Source: Sphingomonas jatrophae (lineage in GTDB: Bacteria; Pseudomonadota; Alphaproteobacteria; Sphingomonadales; Sphingomonadaceae). Taken from it: a stretch of DNA of 64,000 bases. Below the pieces are notes generated by a model. It ran no database searches. It saw nothing but the letters and a program-made list of their open reading frames with translations, and was not told where the DNA came from. A program made the position numbers and the translations under genes. The number at the start of each line of letters is the position of its first letter. The stretch's first letter is position 1. The stretch lies in contig NZ_FOZG01000002.1 of the NCBI RefSeq assembly GCF_900113315.1, positions 310,001 through 374,000 on the forward strand, read 5' to 3'. Below, in pieces: positions 40,673-51,050 of this stretch.

Positions 40673-42952
40673 ATGGGTCTATCTTCCGCCGCCGCCTCCG
40701 CCCGTGAGATCCTGACGCGGCTGCACGACGTGATGGCGGCGCGCAGCCCGGCGCAGGCCAAGCTCGATCAGGTCGTCCGGATCATCGGTGAGGCGCTGTC
40801 GAGCGAGGTGGTCTCGCTCTATCTGCTGCGGGACGGCTGCCTGGAACTGTTCGCCACGCGCGGACTGAAGCCGGACGCTGTCCACGTCACCAAGCTGGCG
40901 ATGGGTGAAGGCCTGGTCGGCACCATCGCCGAGGATGTCGAGACGCTGAACCTCGACGAGGCGACCAGCCATCCCGATTTCGCCTATCGGCCGGAGACGG
41001 GCGAGGAGCTGTTCCACAGCTTCTGCGGCGTGCCCATCGTGCGTCGCGAACGCTCGATCGGTGTGCTGTGCGTGCAGCACGAGGCGAGCCGCAGATATGA
41101 CGATGTCGAAGTGGAGGCGCTGCAGACCGTCGCGATGGTGTTGGCGGAGCTGATCGCGGGCGCCGGCCTCGTCGATGAAACGGCAGGTGCAACAGGCGCG
41201 CGCGACACGGGCACGCTGCGCCTGACGGGGCTGAAGCTGGTCGACGGCATGGCCCGCGGCCGCGCCGTCTTCCACCAGCCGCGCGTGCAGATCGAGCAGA
41301 CGGTGGCCGAGGATACGGAGGCCGAGCGCCAGCGGGTTCTCTCCGCCTTCCGCCATATGCGCGAGCAGATCGACCGGATGACCAGCCAGGCCGAGTTCGG
41401 CGTGGCGGGCGAGCATCAGGACGTGCTCGCGACCTACAAGATGTTCGCCTATGACGAGGGCTGGGCACGCCGGATCAACGAGGCGATCGACAGCGGCCTG
41501 ACCGCGGAGGCCGCGATCGAGCGGGTACAGCAGCGCACCCGCATGCGCATGCGCGAGATCAGCGATCCATTGCTGGCGGACCGGATGCACGATCTGGAGG
41601 ATCTCTCCAACCGGCTGCTGCGCATCGTCTCGGGCCAGCTCGGGACGGCGGCGCAGCTCGGCCTGCGGCAGGATTCCATCCTGATCGCGCGCAATCTGGG
41701 ACCGGCCGAGCTGCTCGAATATGACCGGCGTCGCCTGAAGGGCGTAGTGCTGGAAGAAGGCTCGCTCACCGCGCACGTCACCATCGTTGCGCGGGCGATG
41801 GGCGTGCCGGTGCTCGGGCGTGTCCGCGACGTGCGCCGTCAGATCGGCGAAGGCGACCTGCTGCTGCTGGATACAGGCGAAGGACAGGCGATCATCCGTC
41901 CCTCCGGCCCGCTGGAAGAAGCGTTCGACGCCAAGCTGGCACTGGGTCAGAAGCGTCGCGCGCAGTTCCAGGCGCTCCGCGAACTGCCGCCCGTCACCCT
42001 CGATGGGCAGCGGATCACGGTCATGATCAACGCCGGCCTGCGCGACGACATCCCGGCGCTGGACGTGACCGGCGCCGACGGCATCGGCTTGTTCCGCACC
42101 GAGTTCCAGTTCCTCGTCTCCGCCACGCTGCCGCAGCGCGAGCGACAGCAGCGCCTCTACCGCGACGTGCTGGATGCAGCAGGCGATCGGCCGGTGGTGT
42201 TCCGCACCGTCGACATCGGCGGCGACAAGGCGCTGCCGTACATGAACACGGAAGGGGACGCGCTGGAGGAAAATCCGGCGATGGGCTGGCGCGCCATCCG
42301 ACTGGCGCTGGAACGCAGCGCGCTAATGAAGGCGCAGGCGCGCGCGCTGATCGAGGCATCGGCCGGGCGGACGCTGGCCGTCATGTTCCCGATGGTGTCA
42401 GAGCCGTGGGAATATCACGAGGCCCGCGCGCTGTTCGAGGCACAGCGCACGTGGATTGCGGAGCGCAACCGCATGCTACCCCTCTCCATCCGCTACGGCG
42501 CGATGCTGGAGGTGCCAGCGCTGGCCGAGATGCTCGACATGCTGCTGCCGCAGCTCGACTTCCTGTCGATCGGCACCAACGATCTGACGCAGTTCCTGTT
42601 TGCCGCAGACCGCGCGCACCCGAAGCTGGCGGAACGGTTCGACTGGCTGTCCCCCGCAATCCTCCGCTTCCTGGCGCGCGTGCTGGCGCAGGGCCGCGCG
42701 GCGGACGTGCCGATCAGCGTCTGCGGCGAGATGGGCGGGCGGCCGTTGGAGGCGATGGCACTGATCGGCCTCGGCATCGATCGCCTGTCGATCACGCCCG
42801 CCGCGGTCGGGCCGGTCAAGGCGATGGTGCGCAGCCTCGATGCGGGACGCCTGCGCAACGCGATGAAGGAATGGCTCGCCGCGCCGACCGCCCGATCGCT
42901 GCGGCCACAGATCGCCGCATGGGCCGAAGCCGAGGGGGTTCAGGTCAGCTGA
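40673..42952 (+). CDS. ptsP: Phosphoenolpyruvate-protein phosphotransferase, GAF-containing (EI-Ntr)
   Basis: A 759-aa protein. The N-terminal GAF domain is residues ~15-165 (GEGLVGTIAEDVETLNLDEATSHPDF). The PEP-utilising N-terminal domain follows, with the phosphoacceptor His in SLTAHVTIVARAMGVPVLG. The C-terminal TIM barrel has GLFRTEFQFL, FRTVDIGGDKALPYM, MFPMVSEPWEYHEAR and the active Cys in SVCGEMGG. It starts the nitrogen-PTS relay (PtsP to NPr to EIIA-Ntr); the GAF domain is thought to sense glutamine/2-oxoglutarate. Confidence 0.96.
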   Translation: MGLSSAAASAREILTRLHDVMAARSPAQAKLDQVVRIIGEALSSEVVSLYLLRDGCLELFATRGLKPDAVHVTKLAMGEGLVGTIAEDVETLNLDEATSHPDFAYRPETGEELFHSFCGVPIVRRERSIGVLCVQHEASRRYDDVEVEALQTVAMVLAELIAGAGLVDETAGATGARDTGTLRLTGLKLVDGMARGRAVFHQPRVQIEQTVAEDTEAERQRVLSAFRHMREQIDRMTSQAEFGVAGEHQDVLATYKMFAYDEGWARRINEAIDSGLTAEAAIERVQQRTRMRMREISDPLLADRMHDLEDLSNRLLRIVSGQLGTAAQLGLRQDSILIARNLGPAELLEYDRRRLKGVVLEEGSLTAHVTIVARAMGVPVLGRVRDVRRQIGEGDLLLLDTGEGQAIIRPSGPLEEAFDAKLALGQKRRAQFQALRELPPVTLDGQRITVMINAGLRDDIPALDVTGADGIGLFRTEFQFLVSATLPQRERQQRLYRDVLDAAGDRPVVFRTVDIGGDKALPYMNTEGDALEENPAMGWRAIRLALERSALMKAQARALIEASAGRTLAVMFPMVSEPWEYHEARALFEAQRTWIAERNRMLPLSIRYGAMLEVPALAEMLDMLLPQLDFLSIGTNDLTQFLFAADRAHPKLAERFDWLSPAILRFLARVLAQGRAADVPISVCGEMGGRPLEAMALIGLGIDRLSITPAAVGPVKAMVRSLDAGRLRNAMKEWLAAPTARSLRPQIAAWAEAEGVQVS

Positions 42953-43056
42953 GCCGCACGCGCGGCGGACGCCCCGCCCCGCCGGTTTGATTTTTGACGC
43001 GCACGAAGCGACAAGGTGCGGGTGGCCGCGCCGTCCCGCGTGCGGCAGGAGGCGGA

Positions 43057-43905
43057 ATGGAAGAAACGGTCCGGAGCGGTGACGGTCGCGTCGGCGCGCA
43101 ACTGGCGGCGGCACGCGAGGAGCGTGGCCTGTCGCTGGACGAGATCGCCGAGCGTACGCGCATCCCGATGCGAAGCCTGGAGCTGATCGAAGCGGGCGCC
43201 AAGGATGGCCTGCCCGCCCTCACCTACTCGGCCGGGTTCGTCCGCTCCTATGCGGCAGCGCTCGGGCTCGACGGACAGGCAATGGCGCAGCAATTCCGGG
43301 CCGAGATGGGCCGCCCGGTCCGCCGCGACGTGCCGGAACCTTATGCCCCCGCCGATCCCGCCCGCGTCCCCACCCGGCTGCTGGTGATCGTGGCGCTGGT
43401 GCTGGCGCTGCTGGTTGCCGGCGGATATGCGATCTGGCGCGGCGATGCGCTGTTCGGCAGCGGCGCGGAGCAGCGCGAGCAGTTGGCAGCCGGTACCGAC
43501 CCCGCAGTCTATCCGCCGCCCGAAAGTGGACAGCCACAGGCACCGCTGGTTCAGCCCGGCGCTTCCCCTGCCGGTCCGGTCGGCGGGCCGGTGACGGTGA
43601 CGGCGCGCGAAGAGGTGTGGCTGCGCATCGCCGAACGGGAGGGCAAGACGCTGTTCCTCGGCACGATGACGCCGGGGCAGAGCTTTACCGTGCCCGACGA
43701 CGCGATTGATCCGGTGCTGCGGACGGGTCGTCCACAGGCGCTGGACGTGAAGGTGGGCACGGCGGTGATGGCGTCTCTCGGCCCGCCCGACACGCTGGTG
43801 CGAGAGGCGAGCCTGAAACGCGACGCGCTCAGCCAGGCGGCCGCGCTGCCGCCGCCGGCGGCACAGCCCATCGCGCCGCTGGTGCCGCCCTCCACCAGGC
43901 CGTAA
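43057..43905 (+). CDS. RodZ-like HTH membrane protein
   Basis: 282 aa. Residues ~8-75 are an HTH_25 domain (RVGAQLAAAREERGLSLDEIAERTRIPMRSLELIEAGAKDGLPALTYSAGFVRSYAAALGL). A transmembrane helix (LLVIVALVLALLVAGGYAIW) at ~110 and a C-terminal periplasmic DUF4115-type beta domain (VTVTAREEVWLRIAEREGKTLFLGTMTPGQSFTVP) follow. RodZ links MreB to the membrane for rod shape. The ATG at 43057 fits the domain start. Confidence 0.88.
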   Translation: MEETVRSGDGRVGAQLAAAREERGLSLDEIAERTRIPMRSLELIEAGAKDGLPALTYSAGFVRSYAAALGLDGQAMAQQFRAEMGRPVRRDVPEPYAPADPARVPTRLLVIVALVLALLVAGGYAIWRGDALFGSGAEQREQLAAGTDPAVYPPPESGQPQAPLVQPGASPAGPVGGPVTVTAREEVWLRIAEREGKTLFLGTMTPGQSFTVPDDAIDPVLRTGRPQALDVKVGTAVMASLGPPDTLVREASLKRDALSQAAALPPPAAQPIAPLVPPSTRP

Positions 43906-43965
43906 AGGCTGGCGACAGGCGGACGGGTGCAGGGGCGCATGGTCATGGTCAAAGGAAGTTCGGGC

Positions 43966-44898
43966 ATGAAGCGGATCGTGGCCGCATTGATGCTGAGCGC
44001 GATGGCGCCGGCTTATGCGCAATCGGGAGCACAGCCGGGGGTGACCCAGCGTGTCGATCGGCTGGAGCGCGAGATGCGCGCGGTGCAACGCAAGGTGTTC
44101 CCCGGATCGAGCAAGGCGCCCGGCTATCTCGAGCCTGAGATCAGCGCGCCAGCCGCTCCCGCACCGACCGGGGGCATCCCCGCCTCCGCTCCGATCACCG
44201 ACCTGACCGCGCGCGTGAACTCGCTGGAGCAGGAAATGTCGCGCATGACGGGGCAGCTGGAGCAGAACAGCTTCAAGCTGCGCCAACTCGAGGAGCAGGT
44301 GCAACGCCTGCGCGCTGACTCCGACGCGCGACTGGATGCGAGCATGGCGGCGCCGACCACGGGGGCGATCGGACCAGCGGCCACGCCGAGCCGCCCCGCG
44401 GCGGAGCCCTCCCGCCCCGCCTCAGGTCGCCCGGGCACGACAGCCCCGGTCGAGGCCGAGCCCGAACAGGCGGCGGCCCCGGCCGGGTCCGGCGATGCGG
44501 GAGAGGACGCCTATCTCGCGGGCTATCGCCTCTGGTCGAACAAGAAATATCCGGAGGCGGAGACCGCGCTGAAGGCGTTCGTCGCCAAATATCCGAACCA
44601 CAAGCGTGCAAGCTTCGCGCAGAACCTGCTCGGCCGGACTTACCTCGACAGCGGTCGGCCGGCGGCGGCAGCGGTGGCGTTCCACAAGAACTTCACCGGC
44701 AACCCGCGTGGCGAGCGCGCGCCGGACAGTCTCTACTTCCTCGGTCAGTCGCTGATGAAGCTGGACAAGCCGAATGCGGCCAAGGCGTGCGAGGCCTATG
44801 ATGCGCTGCTGCGTGAATATGGCACCACCATCTCGGCAGACCTGAAGGCGAAGGTCGCCAAGGGCCAGACGGATGCCAAGTGCAAGGTGGGCGCGTAG
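43966..44898 (+). CDS. cpoB: Tol-Pal associated cell division coordinator CpoB (YbgF)
   Basis: 310 aa with signal peptide (KRIVAALMLSAMAPAYAQ), two coiled-coil stretches (VTQRVDRLEREMRAVQRKVF; LTARVNSLEQEMSRMTGQLEQNSFKLRQLEEQVQRL) and C-terminal TPRs (DAYLAGYRLWSNKKYPEAETALKAFVAKYPNHKRASFAQNLLGRTYLDSG). Periplasmic; couples Tol-Pal constriction with peptidoglycan synthesis. The ATG at 43966 has AAAGGAAG upstream. Confidence 0.93.
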   Translation: MKRIVAALMLSAMAPAYAQSGAQPGVTQRVDRLEREMRAVQRKVFPGSSKAPGYLEPEISAPAAPAPTGGIPASAPITDLTARVNSLEQEMSRMTGQLEQNSFKLRQLEEQVQRLRADSDARLDASMAAPTTGAIGPAATPSRPAAEPSRPASGRPGTTAPVEAEPEQAAAPAGSGDAGEDAYLAGYRLWSNKKYPEAETALKAFVAKYPNHKRASFAQNLLGRTYLDSGRPAAAAVAFHKNFTGNPRGERAPDSLYFLGQSLMKLDKPNAAKACEAYDALLREYGTTISADLKAKVAKGQTDAKCKVGA

Positions 44899-44983
44899 AC
44901 GCTGGCATCCGTTCGTCAGCGGAGTTGCGACCTGCGCTGATGTTCCGGGTCACAGGCCGGCCATCGCGAGCGGCTAGGCGGAG

Positions 44984-45985
44984 GTGACGACCGCACCCGA
45001 TCCTATGCTGGTCGAGCGCTTCCGCGCGGCAATGCGGCGATTGGTCGGTTCCGATCACGGCCCGATCGGCATCGCGGTGTCCGGAGGGGCGGACAGCCTC
45101 GCCCTGCTGTTTCTCGCGCACGCCGCTTGTCCGGGCCAGATCCACGCCGCCACGGTCGACCATGGATTGCGCGCGGAGGCTCAAGCGGAGGCGCGCTTCG
45201 TCGCTTCGGTCTGCGAAGGGCTGAGCGTCCCACATGCTACGCTGACCATCCCGGCAGCCGCCGCGGACAGGCTGCGCGCGGGGGGCAATCTCCAGGCGAC
45301 TGCGCGGGCGTGGCGCTTTCGCCTGCTCTGTGCATGGTGCCGCGACAACGGGCTTGCGTGGCTCGCCACTGCGCATCACGCAGACGATCAGGCGGAGACG
45401 CTGCTCATGCGTCTGGCGCGCGGGGCCGGACTGGCGGGCCTGTCCGGTGTCCGCGCCCGACGTGAGGGGAGCCCCGCGATCATTCGGCCGCTGCTCGGTT
45501 TCACGAAGGCCGAACTGGTCGGCTTCTGCGCCGCCGCCGGCATCACCCCGGTGGCCGACCCGTCTAATGAAGACCCCCGTTTCGACCGAACGCACGTCCG
45601 AATATTGCTGGGCTCGACGCAATGGCTCGATCCTCTCCGCCTAGCCGCCGCCGCGCACCATCTGGCTGAGTCGGAAGTCGCGTTAGCGTGGGCCGCCGAT
45701 CGCTTGATGGAAGAGCGCCGCAGGGCCGACACCGAGTCTGCCTTCGGTTACGACCTGTCGGGACTGCCGGCCGAGCTGCTCCGCCGCATCGCAGCCCGGG
45801 CAATCGCGCATGTGGACGCCATCGCCACGCTCGATCCAAACCGCCCACCCCCGCGCGGCCCCGAATTGCAGCGGCTGATCGAGACTGTCGCCTCCGGGCA
45901 GGCCGCAACCCTCGGCCATACACGCGTGCATCGCCGCGGCGACCTCTGGATCTTCGCCGCTGCCCCGCCGCGCCGCTCACACTGA
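44984..45985 (+). CDS. tilS: tRNA(Ile)-lysidine synthase
   Basis: 333 aa. The PP-loop ATP-binding motif is [17 protein letters not shown], with [43 protein letters not shown] and [19 protein letters not shown], all TilS signatures. It converts C34 of tRNA-Ile2 to lysidine. The C-terminal substrate-binding domains are shorter than in E. coli, as usual in this group. GTG 44984 is used; ATG 45005 is the alternative. Adjacent to ftsH, a classic neighbourhood. Confidence 0.96.
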   Translation: MTTAPDPMLVERFRAAMRRLVGSDHGPIGIAVSGGADSLALLFLAHAACPGQIHAATVDHGLRAEAQAEARFVASVCEGLSVPHATLTIPAAAADRLRAGGNLQATARAWRFRLLCAWCRDNGLAWLATAHHADDQAETLLMRLARGAGLAGLSGVRARREGSPAIIRPLLGFTKAELVGFCAAAGITPVADPSNEDPRFDRTHVRILLGSTQWLDPLRLAAAAHHLAESEVALAWAADRLMEERRRADTESAFGYDLSGLPAELLRRIAARAIAHVDAIATLDPNRPPPRGPELQRLIETVASGQAATLGHTRVHRRGDLWIFAAAPPRRSH

Positions 45986-46050
45986 TCGACACTGTTCCAT
46001 TGCCATTAACACCCGCGCTCCTATCTTGCGTGGGATCCCGAGGAGCAGGC

Positions 46051-47988
<1,938 letters not shown>

Positions 47989-48013
47989 CGCGAGCCAGTC
48001 GAAAGCTTCTCAG

Positions 48014-48045
48014 CCCCGGTCACCAGTTTGGTGGCCGGGGTTTTT
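48014..48045 (+). terminator. Rho-independent terminator of ftsH
   Basis: CCCCGGTCACC (48014-48024), AGTTT loop, GGTGGCCGGGG (48030-48040, one wobble pair), then TTTTT. Textbook intrinsic terminator 26 bp past the ftsH stop. Confidence 0.9.
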
Positions 48046-48062
48046 CTATGGTTTAGACCAGC

Positions 48063-48091
48063 AAAAAGGCGCCGAGCCGAAGCCCGACGCC
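48063..48091 (-). terminator. Rho-independent terminator of msrA
   Basis: On the minus strand, GGCGTCGGGC, a TTCG tetraloop, GCTCGGCGCC (two wobble pairs), then TTTTT (48067-48063). It lies 29 bp past the msrA stop and faces the ftsH terminator. Confidence 0.85.
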
Positions 48092-48119
48092 CTGAACACC
48101 GTAGCAGTCTGACGTTCAA

Positions 48120-48665
48120 CTAAGCCGCAGCGCCTGCCTTCAGCCGTGCCGCATAGCTTTTGCGCAACTTCGCAAGCTTGGGTGGGATGGTCGCGAGACA
48201 ATAGGGATTACGCTGGCCTTCACTCTCCCAGTAACTCTGATGGTAATCCTCCGCAGGATACCAAGGCGCGTCAGGCTCGATGGTGGTCACGATCGGCGGG
48301 TTGAAATCCGCCTGAGCGCGCGTCTTGGCCTCATGTGCCACACGCTCCTGCTCCGCATTTGCGGGGAAAATAGCCGAGCGATATTGCGTGCCAACGTCGT
48401 TGCCCTGCCGGTTCAGCTGCGTCGGATCATGGGTATGGAAGAAGATGTCGAGCAGGGTCGCGAAGTCGATCACCTCGGGATCGAACCACACACGGATCGC
48501 CTCGGCATGGCCGGTATCGCCACCACACACCTGGCGGTAGGTGGGATCAACCGTCGCACCTCCGATATAGCCGCTCTCGACGCGGTTCACCCCGGTTACA
48601 TCGTTGAACACCGCCTCGGTGCACCAGAAACACCCACCGGCGAGGGTCGCCACCTGATCGGCCAT
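48120..48665 (-). CDS. msrA: Peptide-methionine (S)-S-oxide reductase
   Basis: 181 aa. The catalytic GCFWC lies near the N-terminus ([17 protein letters not shown]), with [30 protein letters not shown] and [26 protein letters not shown]. It reduces the S-epimer of methionine sulfoxide with thioredoxin. AGGAG lies nine bases before the ATG at 48665. Confidence 0.97.
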   Translation of the reverse strand: MADQVATLAGGCFWCTEAVFNDVTGVNRVESGYIGGATVDPTYRQVCGGDTGHAEAIRVWFDPEVIDFATLLDIFFHTHDPTQLNRQGNDVGTQYRSAIFPANAEQERVAHEAKTRAQADFNPPIVTTIEPDAPWYPAEDYHQSYWESEGQRNPYCLATIPPKLAKLRKSYAARLKAGAAA

Positions 48666-49233
48666 GTGCCGCATCTCCTTGCTATGTCGCCCCATCATAT
48701 GGGAGCGCCCTAGCCCGGGCGGAAGTCTGTGCCGCATCAGTCGCTGGCGACCGCGTCTGCCCCCTTCACTTTAGAGCGGAAGCACGACCGGCCACGCCAG
48801 CAGACAGCGGCTTAGACGATGCGAAGCCGAAGTCTTTTAGGCAAGCAAAGGGATTAGTTCCAGCCGCGGCTGTAGGCGTAGCAGTCGAAAGCTGCACATG
48901 CACTAGTCGGGCAGCCGAGGCGCCGTGCAGCCGCATCAACCGACATCGTAGTTCGCCGTATCATCACCTTGGCTCGGTCGAGCCCACGGCCTTGCAGCAA
49001 GCGCCTATCGGGCCGCGCAGAAGGGTTTTGTCACGGGTTCGCTGCTTGCTTGAGCGTGCTCGCAAACACAGGCGGCGGGGTTCCAAGTCGCTCACGCTTC
49101 GACTTCGGCCAGCTGGAGCTCATCGCCGCCTTGCCTGGCAGCCACAAGGAAAGGGCCGGCGCATCGCTGCCCCGACCCCTTCATTTCTCTCCAATGGAGA
49201 ACCGTTCCGCCCGTCGCCAGGCGGCACGGCGCC
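48666..49233. other. Gene-free interval between msrA and ompA-like gene
   Basis: 568 bp with no frame I can support as coding on either strand: the short frames here have arginine/serine-rich shadow composition and no ribosome binding sites. It must hold the msrA promoter, and the region past the ompA-like gene's stop may include its terminator, though no clear hairpin with a T-run was found. Confidence 0.5.
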
Positions 49234-50346
49234 TTACATGCCCGAACCCGGACCGAAGGTGATCTCCACGCGGCGGTTCTGCGGCTCGCGCACGCCATCT
49301 GCAGTCTCGACCAGCGGGCGGCTCTCGCCGAACGCTTCGGTCGACACGGCCGTGTCAGGCACGCCCTTGCCGGCAAGGTAGCTCTTCACCGCATCCGCAC
49401 GGCGCTGCGACAGGCCGACGTTATACTGGTCGGAACCCGACTTGTCGGCGTGACCCGCAAGCATAACGCTCGCCTGACCGGTCGTGGCATAAGCCTGCGC
49501 CGCGTTGTCGAGGATGCCAGCGGCTTCCGGCGTGATGTCCGACTTATCCCAGTCGAAGAACACGATGAACGGACCCGGCTGCGTCGGAGCCGGCGGAGGC
49601 GGCGGCGGCGGCGGCGGCGGGGGCGGGGGCGGCGGGGGCGGCGGCGGAGGCGGCGGAGCAGCCGGCTCGCCGAAGTTGAAGATCAGGCTGGCGAGCAGCG
49701 AGTGCGAGCGGAAGCGCGAGTTCGTCACCGCACCGTTCGTCGCCACCATCTTCAGATCGTCGACGTTGAAGAAGCGATACTTCAGGCCGAGATCGATGTT
49801 CTCCGTCACCGGCGCACGGATGCCGGCGATCGCCTGCCAAGCGAACTTGGTGTCGCGGTCGCTGAGCAGCGTGGTCTGGTTGGTCGGCTGATAGTTCACC
49901 GCCGACACGCGGGCGACGCCCGCACCACCGCCGATGTAGCCCGACAGGCCGTCATCCGACCCGAAGTCGAGCAGGCCGTTGACCATGAAGCTGAGCGCGC
50001 TGGTGCGGCCGTCCGCATCAGGCAGCGGACCGCTGACCAGCGTTGTGGTCGCCGGCGGGCCAACGATCGGCACAGCCGCGTTCATCTCGTCGATGTTGGC
50101 GCTCTTGTAGCCAACTTCACCTTCGAGGCGGAACGCGCCGAAGTCGTAGCCGATGATGCCGTCGACGTCATAGCCGTACTTGGAGTCGACCGTGAACGCG
50201 TTGTTGGTCGCGCCCAGATCGTAATCCATGTCCTCGACGATCATAGCGCCGCCCTCGACGCCGACGTACCAGGCATTGTCGCGTGCGAGCGCCGGCGATG
50301 CCAGCGCCGACGTAGCGAGCGCTGCCATGATGGCGAGCTTACGCAT
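49234..50346 (-). CDS. OmpA-family outer membrane protein with poly-proline linker
   Basis: 370 aa. Signal peptide RKLAIMAALATSALASPALA, then an eight-stranded outer-membrane beta-barrel (DNAWYVGVEGGAMIVEDMDYDL...GLKYRFFNV...SLIFNFGEP). A run of 22 prolines and the peptidoglycan-binding OmpA C-terminal domain follow (FIVFFDWDKSDITPEAAGILDNAAQAY, GHADKSGSDQYNVGLSQRRADAVKSYLAGKGV, NRRVEITF). It tethers the outer membrane to the wall and is probably abundant. The ATG at 50346 is preceded by AAAGGGG. Confidence 0.95.
   Translation of the reverse strand: MRKLAIMAALATSALASPALARDNAWYVGVEGGAMIVEDMDYDLGATNNAFTVDSKYGYDVDGIIGYDFGAFRLEGEVGYKSANIDEMNAAVPIVGPPATTTLVSGPLPDADGRTSALSFMVNGLLDFGSDDGLSGYIGGGAGVARVSAVNYQPTNQTTLLSDRDTKFAWQAIAGIRAPVTENIDLGLKYRFFNVDDLKMVATNGAVTNSRFRSHSLLASLIFNFGEPAAPPPPPPPPPPPPPPPPPPPPPPAPTQPGPFIVFFDWDKSDITPEAAGILDNAAQAYATTGQASVMLAGHADKSGSDQYNVGLSQRRADAVKSYLAGKGVPDTAVSTEAFGESRPLVETADGVREPQNRRVEITFGPGSGM
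49592..49657. repeat. Trinucleotide (GGN)22 tract encoding the OmpA proline linker
   Basis: Twenty-two consecutive proline codons (CCG/GCC-type, seen as GGC/GGG/GGA on the plus strand). Slippage would change linker length in whole codons without breaking the frame. Confidence 0.9.
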
Positions 50347-50389
50347 ATTCGTCCCCTTTCGTTCGCGTTCCAAATGGAACCGCGGAGCC

Positions 50390-50418
50390 TAACTAAGCAA
50401 AACGGGTAATTGGCGCAA
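50390..50418 (-). promoter_or_regulatory. Promoter of the OmpA-like gene
   Basis: On the minus strand TTGCGC (50418-50413), 17-bp spacer, TAGTTA (50395-50390), giving a ~35-base leader. A small inverted repeat GTTCC-AAAT-GGAAC (50367-50380) lies in the leader. The rest of 50347-50549 shows no gene. Confidence 0.5.
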
Positions 50419-50549
50419 GCTCGCCCCACCCCGTTGTGTTGCCGAAATGCCCCGCTCCGCGCCAAAGCGCGGCGTCGGTGCACCACGGCAAGACGCCCCC
50501 TAAACACGGCGACGCGGCTCTGGTTTCGACCCAAATGAAAAAAATAAAG

Positions 50550-51050
50550 TTAGCGGCTGATCAACCCATGTCCGCGAAGGGCATCCAGGATCTCGGCGAT
50601 GGCCGAACGCGCCTGAACGTCAATCGACTCACCGCCACTTGGGTCCGCTACTGCGCCCCGCCTCGCCCCCACGACAGCCTGCCCGCCCACCGTTAAGGAT
50701 TTCGCCGGAATCGCGCCGAGCTGCCACCCCGCGGCCGTGTGCAGCGCCCAGCACTCCGCATCACGCACCCAAAGCACCATCCCGTCTCGCGGTTCGGCGA
50801 AGCGCCAGCCGCCGGTACTCCACCATGCGATGTCGTGCGCTCTGTCTGCCCACGCTCCGCCCGGCGTGCCGCCCAAGATCCATGCCTTACCTTCGGCGGG
50901 GTTCGCGGGCGGTATCTCGGCGCCCATCGTCTCGACAGCGCCCTGCACGAGGGCATCGAGCCGCACGAGCGCCTCATTGTGGAACACGTCCTTCTGCGCC
51001 TGCCCCGCCGCGATCAGCGGCAGCGCCAGCCGAGCCGTATCCTGCATCAT
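50550..51050 (-). CDS. DUF2793 domain protein, end of GTA cluster (166 aa)
   Basis: Begins MMQDTARLALPLIAAGQAQKDVFHNEALVRLDALVQGAVE, the DUF2793 signature, with GKAWILGGTPGGAWADRAHDIAWWSTGGWRF following. DUF2793 proteins sit at the tail end of GTA and prophage tail modules and are thought to be tail-fibre or host-contact parts. ATGATG overlaps the stop of the gp15 gene. Confidence 0.85.
   Translation of the reverse strand: MMQDTARLALPLIAAGQAQKDVFHNEALVRLDALVQGAVETMGAEIPPANPAEGKAWILGGTPGGAWADRAHDIAWWSTGGWRFAEPRDGMVLWVRDAECWALHTAAGWQLGAIPAKSLTVGGQAVVGARRGAVADPSGGESIDVQARSAIAEILDALRGHGLISR

Noticed and set aside
45688-46050. N-terminal extension of FtsH into tilS
   Set aside because: It overlaps tilS in another frame and has Arg-rich shadow composition; the ATG at 46051 with a good ribosome binding site gives the FtsH N-terminus.
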